A DNA stretch of 64,000 nucleotides from Yoonia vestfoldensis DSM 16212 (GTDB taxonomy: Bacteria > Pseudomonadota > Alphaproteobacteria > Rhodobacterales > Rhodobacteraceae): the NCBI RefSeq assembly GCF_000382265.1, contig NZ_KB907973.1, positions 248,001 through 312,000 on the forward strand. Direction: 5' to 3'. This document shows positions 24,776 through 37,385 of the stretch, one piece after another. Position 1 is the stretch's first letter. Each line of letters begins with the position of its first letter. A model generated the notes under the pieces. That model worked only from the letters and a program-made list of their open reading frames with translations, was not told the DNA's origin and ran no database searches. The translations under genes and the position numbers were made by a program.

Positions 24776-26146
24776 ATGTCCATCCCACAAACCGGCGGCG
24801 GCCCGATCGAACATCACGACCAGTTGGCCGAATTGCTGGCGAAAGGGTGCAAACCCAAGGACGAATGGCGCATCGGGACCGAGCATGAAAAATTCGGCTA
24901 TTGCGTCGATACGCTGCAACCCTTGCCCTATGAGGGCGACCGGTCCATCAAGGCCGTGCTGGAGGCGTTGCACAGCCGGTTCGCGTGGGACCGCGTGGAA
25001 GAGGACGGCAAGATCATCGGCCTGACCAAGGACGGCGCGAATGTCAGCCTTGAACCGGGCGGCGCGCTGGAACTGTCCGGCGCACCCTTGGAGACCATCC
25101 ACCAGACCTGCGACGAGGTGAACAGCCATCTGGCCGAGGTCAAGGCCGTGTCCGACGAGATCGGCGTGCGCTTCATTGGTCTGGGGGCGGCGCCGGTCTG
25201 GACGCATGACCAGATGCCGCTGATGCCCAAAGGGCGTTACAAGCTGATGGACCGCTATATGCAATCGGTGGGGACAATGGGCACCGCGATGATGCGCCGG
25301 ACGTGCACCGTGCAGGTGAACCTCGATTTCGGATCAGAGGCGGATATGGTCCAGAAAATGCGCGTGGGTGTGGCCTTGCAGCCTGTGGCGACCGCATTGT
25401 TCGCCAATTCGCCCTTCTTTGAAGGCAAGCCCAACGGGCATAAATCATGGCGCGCCCGCATCTGGCGCGATCTGGATGCCAGCCGCACCGGCATGGTGCC
25501 GTTCATCTTCGACGAAGACTTCGGGTTCGAGGCCTGGGTGCAATGGGTTCTCGATGTGCCGATGTATTTCGTCTATCGCGACGGCAAATATATCGACGCG
25601 CTGGGCATGTCGTTTCGGGATTTTCTGCGCGGCGAACTGCCAGCCCTGCCCGGTGAAAAGCCGCGCATGTCCGACTGGGCCGATCACCTGACCACCGTTT
25701 TCCCCGAAGCGCGGATGAAACAATACATCGAGATGCGCGGTGCGGATGGCGGCCCGTGGCGGCGGTTGTGCGCGCTGCCCGCGTTCTGGACGGGGCTGAT
25801 GTATGACCAGACCGCGCTGGATGCCGCGTGGGACCTGTGCAAGAACTGGACCGCCGCACAGCGCGACGCTTTGCGGGTCGCCGCATCGGTGGACGGATTG
25901 CAGGCGCAGGTCGACGGGATCGACATGCATGCACTTGCGCGCGAGGTCGTGGCGATTTCCGAGGCTGGCCTGAAAGCCCGCGCCCTTCCCGGCGCCGGTG
26001 GTCTCGTGCCGGACGAGACGCATTTCCTCAATGCGGTCAAGGAAACGGTCGAGACCGGCAAGACACCGGCGGATGAATTGCTGGACCATTACCACGGCGA
26101 CTGGGCCGGTGATCTGGACAGGATCTATACGGAATACAGCTATTAG
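24776..26146 (+). CDS. gshA: Glutamate-cysteine ligase, plant/alphaproteobacterial type
   Basis: Catalyses the first step of glutathione synthesis, joining glutamate and cysteine with ATP. The 456-residue length and the motifs WRIGTEHEKFGY (about 32-43), GANVSLEPGGALELSG, MRRTCTVQVNLDFGSE and RARIWRDLDASRTGM identify the plant-like class found in alphaproteobacteria. The ATG at 24776 has an ACGGAG site eight bases upstream. It converges on plsY, with repeat copy B in the 58-bp gap. Confidence 0.95.
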   Translation: MSIPQTGGGPIEHHDQLAELLAKGCKPKDEWRIGTEHEKFGYCVDTLQPLPYEGDRSIKAVLEALHSRFAWDRVEEDGKIIGLTKDGANVSLEPGGALELSGAPLETIHQTCDEVNSHLAEVKAVSDEIGVRFIGLGAAPVWTHDQMPLMPKGRYKLMDRYMQSVGTMGTAMMRRTCTVQVNLDFGSEADMVQKMRVGVALQPVATALFANSPFFEGKPNGHKSWRARIWRDLDASRTGMVPFIFDEDFGFEAWVQWVLDVPMYFVYRDGKYIDALGMSFRDFLRGELPALPGEKPRMSDWADHLTTVFPEARMKQYIEMRGADGGPWRRLCALPAFWTGLMYDQTALDAAWDLCKNWTAAQRDALRVAASVDGLQAQVDGIDMHALAREVVAISEAGLKARALPGAGGLVPDETHFLNAVKETVETGKTPADELLDHYHGDWAGDLDRIYTEYSY

Positions 26147-26168
26147 GGCTGCGCGCTGCGCGCTTGCT

Positions 26169-26201
26169 GCCTCTGGCGGGGATATTTCGGCTCGGAAGAT
26201 G
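26169..26201 (+). repeat. Dispersed intergenic element, copy B
   Basis: A 33-bp element, GCCTCTGGCGGGGATATTT then CGG then CTCGGAAGATG, between the converging gshA and plsY genes and ending three bases before the plsY stop. It matches copy E at 31 of 33 positions and copy D closely. It may serve as a shared 3' end for both genes. Confidence 0.78.
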
Positions 26202-26204
26202 GGG

Positions 26205-26810
26205 CTATTTCGCCCCGATCTTGCTTTCGGTCTTGTTGCGCAGACGCTGGATGTTACCCCAGTGGCGCGCATAGATCAGCAGGCAGAGGGCCGCGGCCAG
26301 AACGGATGCCATGCCATATCCCGCGAAGGCCATCACGATCGGCACCCAGCCCGCCGCGACCAAGGCGGCCAGTGACGAATAGCGCGTGATCACCGCCACG
26401 GCGAGCCAGATCGCGCAGGCCGCCAGGCCCATCGGCCAAGCCAGCGCCAGCAGGATACCCAGATAGGTCGCAACCCCCTTGCCACCCCTGAAGCCCAGCC
26501 AGACCGGAAAGCAATGGCCGATGAAGGCCATGAGTGCGGCCAGTTGCACTGCATCCTCGGGCGCTGCGGCGCGCGCGGCCAGCACGGCGATTGCACCCTT
26601 GCCTGCGTCAAAGATCAGCGTCAGAGCGGCGGCTTTCTTGTTGCCAGTGCGCAGCACATTCGTGGCCCCGATATTGCCCGACCCTATGTTGCGCAGATTG
26701 CCCAGCCCCATCAGCCGCGCCATGATCACCCCGCCGGGGATCGACCCCAGCAGATAGCCGACAGCGCCCCAGAGTGCCAGCACGGCCGCGCCGCTTTCCA
26801 AGATGGGCAT
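26205..26810 (-). CDS. plsY: Acyl-phosphate glycerol-3-phosphate acyltransferase PlsY
   Basis: Transfers acyl from acyl-phosphate to glycerol-3-phosphate, the first step of phosphatidic acid synthesis, in the inner membrane. The 201-residue protein has five or so helices and the three family loops: SIPGGVIMARL near 25, GSGNIGATNVLR near 44-55 and GFRGGKGVATYLG near 109-121. The start codon directly abuts the stop of the upstream dihydroorotase-like gene, so it closes the pyrB operon. Confidence 0.94.
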   Translation of the reverse strand: MPILESGAAVLALWGAVGYLLGSIPGGVIMARLMGLGNLRNIGSGNIGATNVLRTGNKKAAALTLIFDAGKGAIAVLAARAAAPEDAVQLAALMAFIGHCFPVWLGFRGGKGVATYLGILLALAWPMGLAACAIWLAVAVITRYSSLAALVAAGWVPIVMAFAGYGMASVLAAALCLLIYARHWGNIQRLRNKTESKIGAK

Positions 26811-28094
26811 TTATGCGGTCCCCCAGATGCGGGTGCCGTCCACCCATGTGCCAATCACCTTGCCTTGCAGACGCGCGCCGTCAAAGGGGGTGTTTTTCGA
26901 TTTCGACTGCAATGTCGTCCGGTCCAGCTGGAACGGCGCGTCGGGATCGAACAGCACCAGATCGGCGGGCGCACCGGCCAGCATCCGCCCCGCTGCAAGC
27001 CCCAAGAGGTGTGCAGGGTTCAGCGCCAGCGCGCGGAACAGGCGCGGCAGGTCGATCTGGCCTGCATGATAAAGCCGCAGTGCTGCGGGCAGCAGGGTTT
27101 CCAAGCCCACGGCGCCGCTTGCGGCCTCCTCATACGGCAGGCGTTTGCTTTCTTCGTCCTGCGGCGTGTGCATCGAACAGATCACGTCGATCAGCCCTTC
27201 GGCCACGGCCTGCACTACGGCTGTGCGGTCATCCTCGGACCGCAGCGGCGGGGTCAGTTTGAAAAACGTCCGGTAATCGGCCACATCCATGTCGTTCAGC
27301 GTCAGGTGGTGGATGCTGACGCCCGCCGTGATCCGCAGCCCGTTGCGCTTGGCGCGTTCCAGCGCGGGCAGGGCGCGGGCGGTGGTGATCTGGTCGATAT
27401 GATAGCGCGCGCCGGTCATTTCCAGCAGGCTGATATCCCGGTCGAGCGCCATGCGTTCCGCCATCGGCGACACACCAGGCAGGCCGCGCAAGGACGCGAA
27501 TTTCCCGGTCGTGACCACGGCCCCTTCGGACAGGCCGGGGTCCTGCACATGGCCGATCACCAGCGCATCGAGCGCGCGCGCATAGCTTAGCGCGCGGGCG
27601 ATCACCTTGGTTTTGGTCACCACATGGTCGCAATCGGTGAAGGCGACGGCACCCGCATCGGACAAAAGCCCGATCTCGGTCATTTCCTGGCCGTCGCGCC
27701 CTTTGGTCAGTGCCGCCATCGGCAGCACATGCACAGGCGCATCCAGCTGCGCGCGGCGCGCGACGAATTCCAGCTTTTCGGGCGTGTCGATGGCGGGGTC
27801 CGTGTCGGGCCGCGTGACGATCGTCGTGACGCCCCCCGCCGCTGCCGCGCGGCCAGCGGAACGAAAGGATTCCTTGTGCCGCTCGCCCGGTTCGGAGACT
27901 TTCACGCCGATGTCGATGATCCCGGGCGCCAGACACATGCCGCCGCAATCGACGACTTTCGCGCCGACGGGGGGGGTCGCTTCGCTACCTGTCACGTCAT
28001 GGATCAGCCCGTCCACAACAAGAACGCAGCCCGGCGCATCGGTCAGGGCGACCGGGTCGATGATGCGCGCATTGGCAAAGAAAGTGGCGGTCAT
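26811..28094 (-). CDS. Dihydroorotase-like protein lacking catalytic residues (PyrC')
   Basis: A 427-residue amidohydrolase of the dihydroorotase family. The fold is recognisable (LAPGIIDIGVKVSEPGERHKE, then GGVTTIVTRPDTDPAIDTPE), but the metal-binding HxH after the conserved Asp61 is replaced by Gly63 and Lys65. The catalytic Asp of the usual DHAPH motif is Ser307 (CSMHT). It therefore resembles the inactive PyrC' of Pseudomonas, which is needed to assemble aspartate carbamoyltransferase. It sits three genes after pyrB on the same strand, consistent with that structural role. A true dihydroorotase should be encoded elsewhere. Confidence 0.87.
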   Translation of the reverse strand: MTATFFANARIIDPVALTDAPGCVLVVDGLIHDVTGSEATPPVGAKVVDCGGMCLAPGIIDIGVKVSEPGERHKESFRSAGRAAAAGGVTTIVTRPDTDPAIDTPEKLEFVARRAQLDAPVHVLPMAALTKGRDGQEMTEIGLLSDAGAVAFTDCDHVVTKTKVIARALSYARALDALVIGHVQDPGLSEGAVVTTGKFASLRGLPGVSPMAERMALDRDISLLEMTGARYHIDQITTARALPALERAKRNGLRITAGVSIHHLTLNDMDVADYRTFFKLTPPLRSEDDRTAVVQAVAEGLIDVICSMHTPQDEESKRLPYEEAASGAVGLETLLPAALRLYHAGQIDLPRLFRALALNPAHLLGLAAGRMLAGAPADLVLFDPDAPFQLDRTTLQSKSKNTPFDGARLQGKVIGTWVDGTRIWGTA

Positions 28095-28116
28095 GCGTTG
28101 GTTTCCTTGCTAGGGG

Positions 28117-28623
28117 TCATCCGCCGACCCAGACCATCAGCCCGACCAATGCGAACATGATCAGCAAGGCGATTGTTGCGATCATCCCGCTCATCCTTGC
28201 ATCGGATTTACGCGGCTTGGCGGGCGGTCCGGTCAGTGCGCCCGCACCCGAGGCCGATGTCAGCTTTTCAGGAGGGGTGATCGCGGGTGTTTCGCGCAGG
28301 ACCGTCACCAACGTGGTGTCCGCGGGCAGGTCGATCTGCTGCGCCTGTCCGCCGAAGGCCCGCGACATGACCAGCAGGATCGTCCCCTGGACATGCCGCA
28401 GCATGGCGTCCTGCGCGGGTGTCAGCGGCAGGTCATAGCCTTGCCGGATCAGGTCTGGCAACGGCACGGCGGCACGCTGGGCAGGGGTGATCACATCGAC
28501 GAAATCCAAGTTGAGCGCGACCGGCCCGATGATTGTCGCTGCTGTCAGCGCGTCAGAGGCGGGGCCGGTATGGGCCAGCACGTAAAGGGCACCGTGGTCA
28601 TTGGCGGGGATGGTCAGGGTCAT
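28117..28623 (-). CDS. C-terminally anchored protein in the pyrB operon
   Basis: A 168-residue protein with a soluble N-terminal part (VALNLDFVDVITPAQRAAVPLPDLIRQ), a flexible Pro/Ser/Ala-rich linker around 110-138, and one C-terminal membrane helix (about 146-166). I recognise no family. It overlaps the upstream PH-like gene by four bases (ATGA) and precedes the dihydroorotase-like gene by 22 bp. Tail-anchored topology would put the soluble domain in the cytoplasm. Confidence 0.72.
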   Translation of the reverse strand: MTLTIPANDHGALYVLAHTGPASDALTAATIIGPVALNLDFVDVITPAQRAAVPLPDLIRQGYDLPLTPAQDAMLRHVQGTILLVMSRAFGGQAQQIDLPADTTLVTVLRETPAITPPEKLTSASGAGALTGPPAKPRKSDARMSGMIATIALLIMFALVGLMVWVGG

Positions 28624-29195
28624 GCGCTTCTCTTTTGTATGGCGCGGATCAGCGCGAACACCTCTTGCCCGTCGGCAAGGCGCGCGAAGCCCACGTCCTG
28701 TGCGATCAGGCCACCTTCGCCATCGCGGATGGCGGTTTTCTTGAACAGCACGCGGTCCAGCGGGCCTTTTTCAAGCGTGACTGCGTCATCCTGTGCGATC
28801 ACAAAGCTGTCCACACGGGTCGTCCAGAGATGGCGCGCGATATACGCGCGTTTGTCGCTGATGGCATAGCCGGTGACGCGCGGCCCGATATAGGCGGTGA
28901 TCCACGCGCCGATGGTCAAGGCCAGCCCTGACAGGAGCGCAACCACCGCGCCCAGACCGTTCAGCAGGTTGCCCATGAAACCGCTGGCCGCATCAGGTTG
29001 GCGCGCGTCGTCGAACAGGCCCTGAATAAGCGTATAGCCCACAAAAAGCAGCATCGCGCCCACTGCGGAGGGGACGATCAGGCGCGAGGGCGTCGCGAAC
29101 CCCGGTACAGGTGCGCTGTGCCAAAGCAACGTTTCGTCAGGGGCCAGATGGCGCTGCCAGTCGATCCAGGGGGCGGGGTTCGCTTGAGCGTTCAT
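28620..29195 (-). CDS. Membrane protein with possible bacterial PH domain
   Basis: A 191-residue protein with an N-terminal DWQRHLAPDETLLWHSAPVPG motif, two membrane helices (about 42-60 and 80-105) and a C-terminal segment (VTGYAISDKRAYIARHLWTTRVDSFVIAQ) resembling the YdbS/bPH pattern. Function is unknown. Its start overlaps the pyrB stop by one base (TGATG), so it is translated from the pyrimidine operon. Why an envelope protein is coupled to pyrB is unclear. Confidence 0.76.
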   Translation of the reverse strand: MNAQANPAPWIDWQRHLAPDETLLWHSAPVPGFATPSRLIVPSAVGAMLLFVGYTLIQGLFDDARQPDAASGFMGNLLNGLGAVVALLSGLALTIGAWITAYIGPRVTGYAISDKRAYIARHLWTTRVDSFVIAQDDAVTLEKGPLDRVLFKKTAIRDGEGGLIAQDVGFARLADGQEVFALIRAIQKRSA

Positions 29196-30151
29196 CAGAC
29201 CATCACGCTTTTGTCGCGCCGCGCCTCGCGCAGGTTGCGGGCCAGCAAGTCCATCGCTGCCATGCGCACGGCGACACCCATTTCCACCTGTTTCTGGATG
29301 ACGGATCGGTTGATGTCATCGGCGATCGTCCCGTCAATCTCGACCCCGCGGTTCATCGGGCCGGGGTGCATGACGATGGCGTCGGGTTTCGCGTGGGACA
29401 GCTTGGCCGCATCAAGACCGTAGCGGTGGAAATATTCCCGCTCGGACGGGATGAAACCGCCGTCCATCCGTTCCTTTTGCAGGCGCAGCATCATGACGAC
29501 ATCGACGTCCTGCAAGCCTTTCACCATGTCGTCGAACACCTCGACCCCGAAATCGGCAATGCCTGCGGGCATCAGCGTCGGCGGCCCGATCAGGCGGATG
29601 CGGTTTTCCATCTTGCCCAGCAGCATGATGTTGGACCGCGCGACGCGGCTATGCGCGATGTCGCCGCAGATCGCGATGTTCAGGCGGTGCAACCGGCCCT
29701 TGGCGCGACGAATGGTCAGCGCATCAAGCAGCGCCTGTGTGGGATGTTCATGCCGCCCGTCGCCTGCGTTCAGCACGGCGCAATTCACCTTTTGCGCCAA
29801 AAGGTCCACAGCACCCGATTGTGGGTGGCGCACGACCAGCAGATCAGGGCGCATCGCGTTCAGCGTCAGCGCCGTGTCGATCAGCGTTTCGCCTTTTTTG
29901 ATGGATGACGCCTGCATCCCCATGTTCATTACATCCGCCCCAAGCCTTTTGCCCGCCAGTTCGAAACTGGCCTGCGTCCGGGTGGAGTTTTCGAAAAACA
30001 TGTTGATCTGGGTCAGACCGGCCAGCACCTCGCGGTGGGCAAGGCCACGCGTGTTGTGGTCGGCATAGGTATCGGCAAGGTCCAGAAGCGTCGTGATCTC
30101 TGTCGGATGCAGCGGTTCGATCCCCAGAAGATGCCGTGCGCGGAATGTCAT
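29195..30151 (-). CDS. pyrB: Aspartate carbamoyltransferase catalytic subunit
   Basis: Condenses carbamoyl phosphate and aspartate, the committed step of pyrimidine synthesis. The 318-residue protein contains the carbamoyl-phosphate loop [12 protein letters not shown] (about 52-63), the 80s-loop-like [23 protein letters not shown], and [14 protein letters not shown] at 30151 is preceded by AAAGGA at good spacing. No pyrI regulatory subunit gene is seen; the inactive dihydroorotase homologue downstream suggests the class with a PyrB-PyrC' complex. It diverges from the uracil-DNA glycosylase gene across 104 bp. Confidence 0.95.
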   Translation of the reverse strand: MTFRARHLLGIEPLHPTEITTLLDLADTYADHNTRGLAHREVLAGLTQINMFFENSTRTQASFELAGKRLGADVMNMGMQASSIKKGETLIDTALTLNAMRPDLLVVRHPQSGAVDLLAQKVNCAVLNAGDGRHEHPTQALLDALTIRRAKGRLHRLNIAICGDIAHSRVARSNIMLLGKMENRIRLIGPPTLMPAGIADFGVEVFDDMVKGLQDVDVVMMLRLQKERMDGGFIPSEREYFHRYGLDAAKLSHAKPDAIVMHPGPMNRGVEIDGTIADDINRSVIQKQVEMGVAVRMAAMDLLARNLREARRDKSVMV

Positions 30152-30255
30152 GCGGTGATCCTTTGCCGTCGTCCGGTGGGTTATAGGCTGCCCACCCGCA
30201 GGCTTCAATGCCGCAGGCCCTGCCCAAATGCCGCGATTGCGCCTAATGTCGCTGC

Positions 30256-31029
30256 ATGGATTCGCAAGACACATATTGGCAGGACCGCGCGGCGCTGGAA
30301 TGGCAGGTCGAGCTGGGCGCGACCGATGCGATCCTCGATGCGCCGGTGGACCGCTATGCGCTCGATCCGGTCCCGGTGAAATCCGCGCCTGTGGCCGAGG
30401 TGGCGGCCCCGGCTGTTGCCCGCGAACTGGACCCCGTCGCCGTCGCGCGCGCCGCCGCCGCCGCCGCCGCCGATCTGCCCGCCTTGGCCACAGCGATGGC
30501 CGCCTTCGAGCATTGCGAGATCAAGCGCGGTGCCCGTCATGCCGTCTTCGCCGATGGCCAGCCCGGCGCGCGGGTGATGATCGTGGGCGAGGCTCCGGGG
30601 CGCGAAGAGGACCGCGCAGGCAAGCCTTTCGTGGGGCAGGCAGGCCAGTTGCTGGACCGGATGCTGGCTGCGATCAATATGGGGCGCGCGCATGAAAAGA
30701 GGGACCGTGCAGTCTATATCACCAATGTCATGCCGTGGCGGCCCCCGTCGAACCGCACGCCCGATGCCGATGAAATCGCGATGATGCTGCCGTTTCTGGA
30801 ACGCCATATCGCGCTTGCCGATCCGCAAATCATCGTGCTGATGGGCAACACGCCCTGTCAGGCATTGCTTGGACAAAAGGGCATCACCGCGCTGCGTGGC
30901 ACATGGACCACGGCGCTGGGCAAACCCTGCCTGCCGATGTTCCACCCCGCCTATCTTTTGCGCAATACCGCCGCCAAGCGCGAGGCTTGGGCCGACCTTC
31001 TGGCCCTGAATGCAAGGTTGAAGACATGA
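30256..31029 (+). CDS. Family 4-type uracil-DNA glycosylase without the Fe-S cysteines
   Basis: A 257-residue DNA repair glycosylase with [24 protein letters not shown] (111-134), [14 protein letters not shown] (156-169) and the FHPAYLL motif (229-235). In family 4 enzymes four cysteines hold an iron-sulfur cluster; here only Cys87 is kept. The positions normally occupied by the others read Lys90, Trp161 and Met176 or 177. The first 80 residues form a low-complexity Ala-rich extension that includes seven GCC repeats (30451-30471). It may be a cluster-free lineage variant. The stop overlaps moaB (ATGA). Confidence 0.88.
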   Translation: MDSQDTYWQDRAALEWQVELGATDAILDAPVDRYALDPVPVKSAPVAEVAAPAVARELDPVAVARAAAAAAADLPALATAMAAFEHCEIKRGARHAVFADGQPGARVMIVGEAPGREEDRAGKPFVGQAGQLLDRMLAAINMGRAHEKRDRAVYITNVMPWRPPSNRTPDADEIAMMLPFLERHIALADPQIIVLMGNTPCQALLGQKGITALRGTWTTALGKPCLPMFHPAYLLRNTAAKREAWADLLALNARLKT

Positions 31030-31568
31030 GCCGGATCGACGAGACCAAAGACTTTATCCCCGTGCGCATCGCCTTGCTGACGGTCAGCGATACCCGCACG
31101 CTGGCCGACGACACATCCGGCCAGACCCTTGTCGACCGGATCGAGGCGGCGGGCCATCATGTCGCCGAACGCATGATCCTGCCCGATGAACGCGACCAGA
31201 TCGCGCATCAATTGCGGGTCTGGTGCATGAATGCGCATGTGGATGTCGTCATCTCGACAGGGGGCACCGGCCTGACGGGGCGCGATGTGACGGTCGAGGC
31301 GCACCGCGATGTTTACGAGAAGGAGATCGACGCCTTCGGGACGATCTTTACCATCGTTTCGATGCAAAAGATCGGCACCAGCGCTGTCCAAAGCCGCGCG
31401 ACGGCGGGTGTGGCGCATGGCACCTATCTGTTCGCCCTGCCCGGATCGCCGGGGGCCTGCCGCGATGCCTGGGACGAAATTCTAGGCCGTCAGCTCGATT
31501 TCCGGCATCGGCCCTGTAACTTTGTCGAGATCATGCCCCGATTGGACGAACATTTGCGACGGAAATGA
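31026..31568 (+). CDS. moaB: Molybdenum cofactor biosynthesis protein MoaB
   Basis: A 180-residue MogA/MoaB-fold protein, which binds molybdopterin and helps insert or adenylylate it. Motifs are LLTVSDTRTLADDTSGQ (about 16-32), VVISTGGTGLTGRDVT (about 75-90) and FALPGSPGACRDAWDEIL near 138-155. It starts inside the glycosylase stop codon. It belongs functionally with mobA and fdhD at the left end of the window but is about 30 kb away. Confidence 0.92.
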   Translation: MSRIDETKDFIPVRIALLTVSDTRTLADDTSGQTLVDRIEAAGHHVAERMILPDERDQIAHQLRVWCMNAHVDVVISTGGTGLTGRDVTVEAHRDVYEKEIDAFGTIFTIVSMQKIGTSAVQSRATAGVAHGTYLFALPGSPGACRDAWDEILGRQLDFRHRPCNFVEIMPRLDEHLRRK

Positions 31569-31572
31569 TCCT

Positions 31573-31595
31573 GTCTGTCGTATCACTGGACAGAC
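31573..31595. promoter_or_regulatory. Inverted repeat before the first RND operon
   Basis: GTCTGTC (31573-31579) is mirrored by GACAGAC (31589-31595) with a nine-base spacer. It lies five bases after the moaB stop and 46 bp before the RND adaptor gene. It could be the operator of a TetR-like repressor or the stem of a terminator; no T-run follows, which favours an operator. Confidence 0.38.
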
Positions 31596-31640
31596 TGCCG
31601 CGCGCGCCCATGTCTTGAAGGCGGCAAAAAGGACGATCAA

Positions 31641-33091
31641 ATGCGATTTCTGCGACGAAGCCTGACGGGTATCTTCCTGTTGTCGGTCACGCTGGTGCTT
31701 TTGGCATGGGCGGGAAACACCGTGCGCGGTGCCGTCGAGGCGCGCCTGAACGCGGAACCCCGCAGCTTTCCGCAGCGGGAACGGGAATTCAGCGTCAATG
31801 TAGTGACGCTGGCGGCGCAGACCATCGTGCCCGAACTTGTCGTCTTTGGCGAATTACGCAGCCAGCGCACGCTGGACCTGCGGTCTGCCACGGGTGGCAC
31901 GGTGCTGGAGGCATCGGATGCGCTTGTCGAAGGCGGCAGCGTGACGGCAGGGCAGCTTTTGCTGCGGATCGATCCGGTCGAGGCGCAAGAGGCGCTGGCG
32001 CGCATCCGCGCCGATGTGCAGGATGCGCAGGCCGAATTGCGCGATGCCGAACGCGCGCTGGCACTCGGGCAGGACGAACTGGCTGCAGCGCGCGCGCAGG
32101 CGGCCTTGCGTGATCAGGCGCTCGCGCGCGCGCTCGATCTGCAAGGGCGCGGTGTCGGCACGACGGCAGCTGTCGAGGATGCCGAACTTGCCGCCTCCAG
32201 CGCTGCGGCGGCGGTGCTGACGCGCAGGCAATCCATCGCCACCGCCGAGGCGCGGATCGATCAGGCAACGACCCGCCTTGCCCGCGTGCAGATCGACCTT
32301 GCCCAGGCCGAGCGGAACCTTGCCGAAACCGAAATCAGGGCGGCCTTTGACGGCACCCTGACCGATGTCACCGTCAGCCCCGGCGGGCGCTTGACGGCCA
32401 ACGAAATGTTCGCGCGGCTGGTGGACCCGACCGCGCTCGAAGTCGCGTTTCGTGTTGCGACCTCGCAATATGCGCGGCTCTTGGACGACACCGGGTCTCT
32501 GACGCGTGCGCCTGTGAGCGTGGCGCTGGATGCCTCTGGCGTGAACCTGACCGCTGCAGGCCGGATCACCCGCGAAGGCGCCAGCGTTGGCGCGGGCCAG
32601 ACCGGGCGGCAGCTTTTCGCACAGATCGACAGTGCGCCGGGCTTGCGCCCCGGCGATTTCGTGACAGTGCGGATCGCCGAACCTGCGCTGGATGATGTGG
32701 CCCTGTTGCCGGCCACGGCAGTCGGATCGGATCAGATGATCCTGACCGTCGATGCCGAGGACCGTTTGCAACCTCAGCCCGTCGATGTGCTGCGCCGGCA
32801 GGGGGATGATGTCATCATCGCCGCCGCGGGCCTTGCGGGGCTGAACGTGGTGATGGAACGCTCGCCCTTGCTGGGGGCGGGGATCAAGGTGCGTCCAATC
32901 CGCCCCGGCGTCGTCGAAGAAGAAACCGCGCAGATGATCATGCTTGATGCCGACCGGCGCGCGCGGCTGATCGCCTATGTGGCCGAAGGGCAGATGCCTG
33001 ACAACGTCAAGGCGCGGATCATCGCGCAACTGGAACAGGACGAGGTGTCGTCCGAAACCGTGGAGCGGCTGGAAAGCCGGATGGGCAGTTG

Positions 33092-33092
<1 letters not shown>
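31641..33092 (+). CDS. RND efflux periplasmic adaptor subunit
   Basis: A 483-residue membrane-fusion protein with an N-terminal membrane helix (about 9-29), a split lipoyl domain, a long alpha hairpin (about 120-215, rich in Ala, Arg, Gln and Glu) and the FDGTLTDVTVSPGGRLTANEMFARLVD segment that closes the lipoyl domain. The beta-barrel and membrane-proximal parts follow. It is about 100 residues longer than the second adaptor in this window, with an extra C-terminal region after residue 400. An AAGGA site precedes the ATG. The stop overlaps the pump gene (TGATG). Confidence 0.9.
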
Positions 33093-36483
<3,391 letters not shown>

Positions 36484-36487
<4 letters not shown>

Positions 36488-37281
36488 TGCGCCGTACAGC
36501 CCTGAATATCCACGGCCTTGTCATCGCCCAGAACGGTGATCCGCACTGTCGATCGGTCCAGCGCGAATGGCTGGCCCGTGACATGCACAAGGTCCACGAC
36601 CGCGCTCAGCGTGCCGCCATCGCGGTGGACATGCGGTTCGGACACCCAGACTTGCGGATCGCCCGTTTCGATGACGACGATTTCCTCTGCCGCCGTTGGG
36701 GCCATCTCGATGCTGGCGGTCATTTGCAACCCGTCACTGATCGGGGTCAATGCACAGGTCACGGCGGCAACATGGGCCTCGGTCTTGGTCAGCGGGCGGT
36801 CCCGCAATGCCGCAAGGATCGCGGGGTCGGACGACCCTTCCGATGGCAGCAACGCCGCAAAGTCGAGCGTGACCGGAATGCAGATTTCATCGCAGACCCC
36901 GATTTCGATCTGGCCCGCCATGCTGATCGCGGTGCCATCATCCGGGACGGTCAGGCGCAACGGAAAGATCACGCTGTCCTCGTAGCCGATCGAACGCATC
37001 CCGAAATCCTCATAGACTTCAGGGACCGGAAAATGTGGCTGAACCGCGGTGATATCCACGCCCGAAAACGCAAAAGCCGGTGGGATGCCGCTGTCGCCCG
37101 GGGCGCGCCAATAGGTTTTCCAGCCTTCGGCTAGATCAATCCGCAGCGCCGCGACATGGGTGCCATCCGCCTCTCGCCAGCCGGGCAGCACAGTGACGGT
37201 CGCAAGGTCATCGAGCGACTGGCCAAAGCCGGTCGCAGGCAGGCCACACAGGGCGAGAGGGATCAGCAAAATCTTGCGCAT
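36484..37281 (-). CDS. Stand-alone DsbD N-terminal-domain protein
   Basis: A 265-residue exported protein (signal peptide about 1-20) matching the periplasmic alpha domain of DsbD. The pair Cys130 and Cys134 in GVCDEICIPV corresponds to the redox cysteines of nDsbD. The membrane and gamma domains of full DsbD are absent, so it would need a separate electron donor. A second pair, Cys186 with the C-terminal Cys, is possible. It may reduce periplasmic thiols; the nearby TlpA-like protein is a candidate partner. I chose ATG at 37281, the start of the signal peptide. Confidence 0.85.
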
Positions 37282-37385
37282 TCGTCTTATCTGGGCGATT
37301 CCGGCTGACATGAAAAGTCACGTTTGGGCGAGTGCGTGACATGTTGTGGCTTGCGCGAAACACCCGCCGCGCGCATTCTTGCGGC

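Noticed and set aside
30451-30471. (GCC)7 repeat in the uracil-DNA glycosylase gene as a contingency locus
   Set aside because: Triplet changes would only alter the length of an Ala tract in a non-conserved linker, without frameshift.
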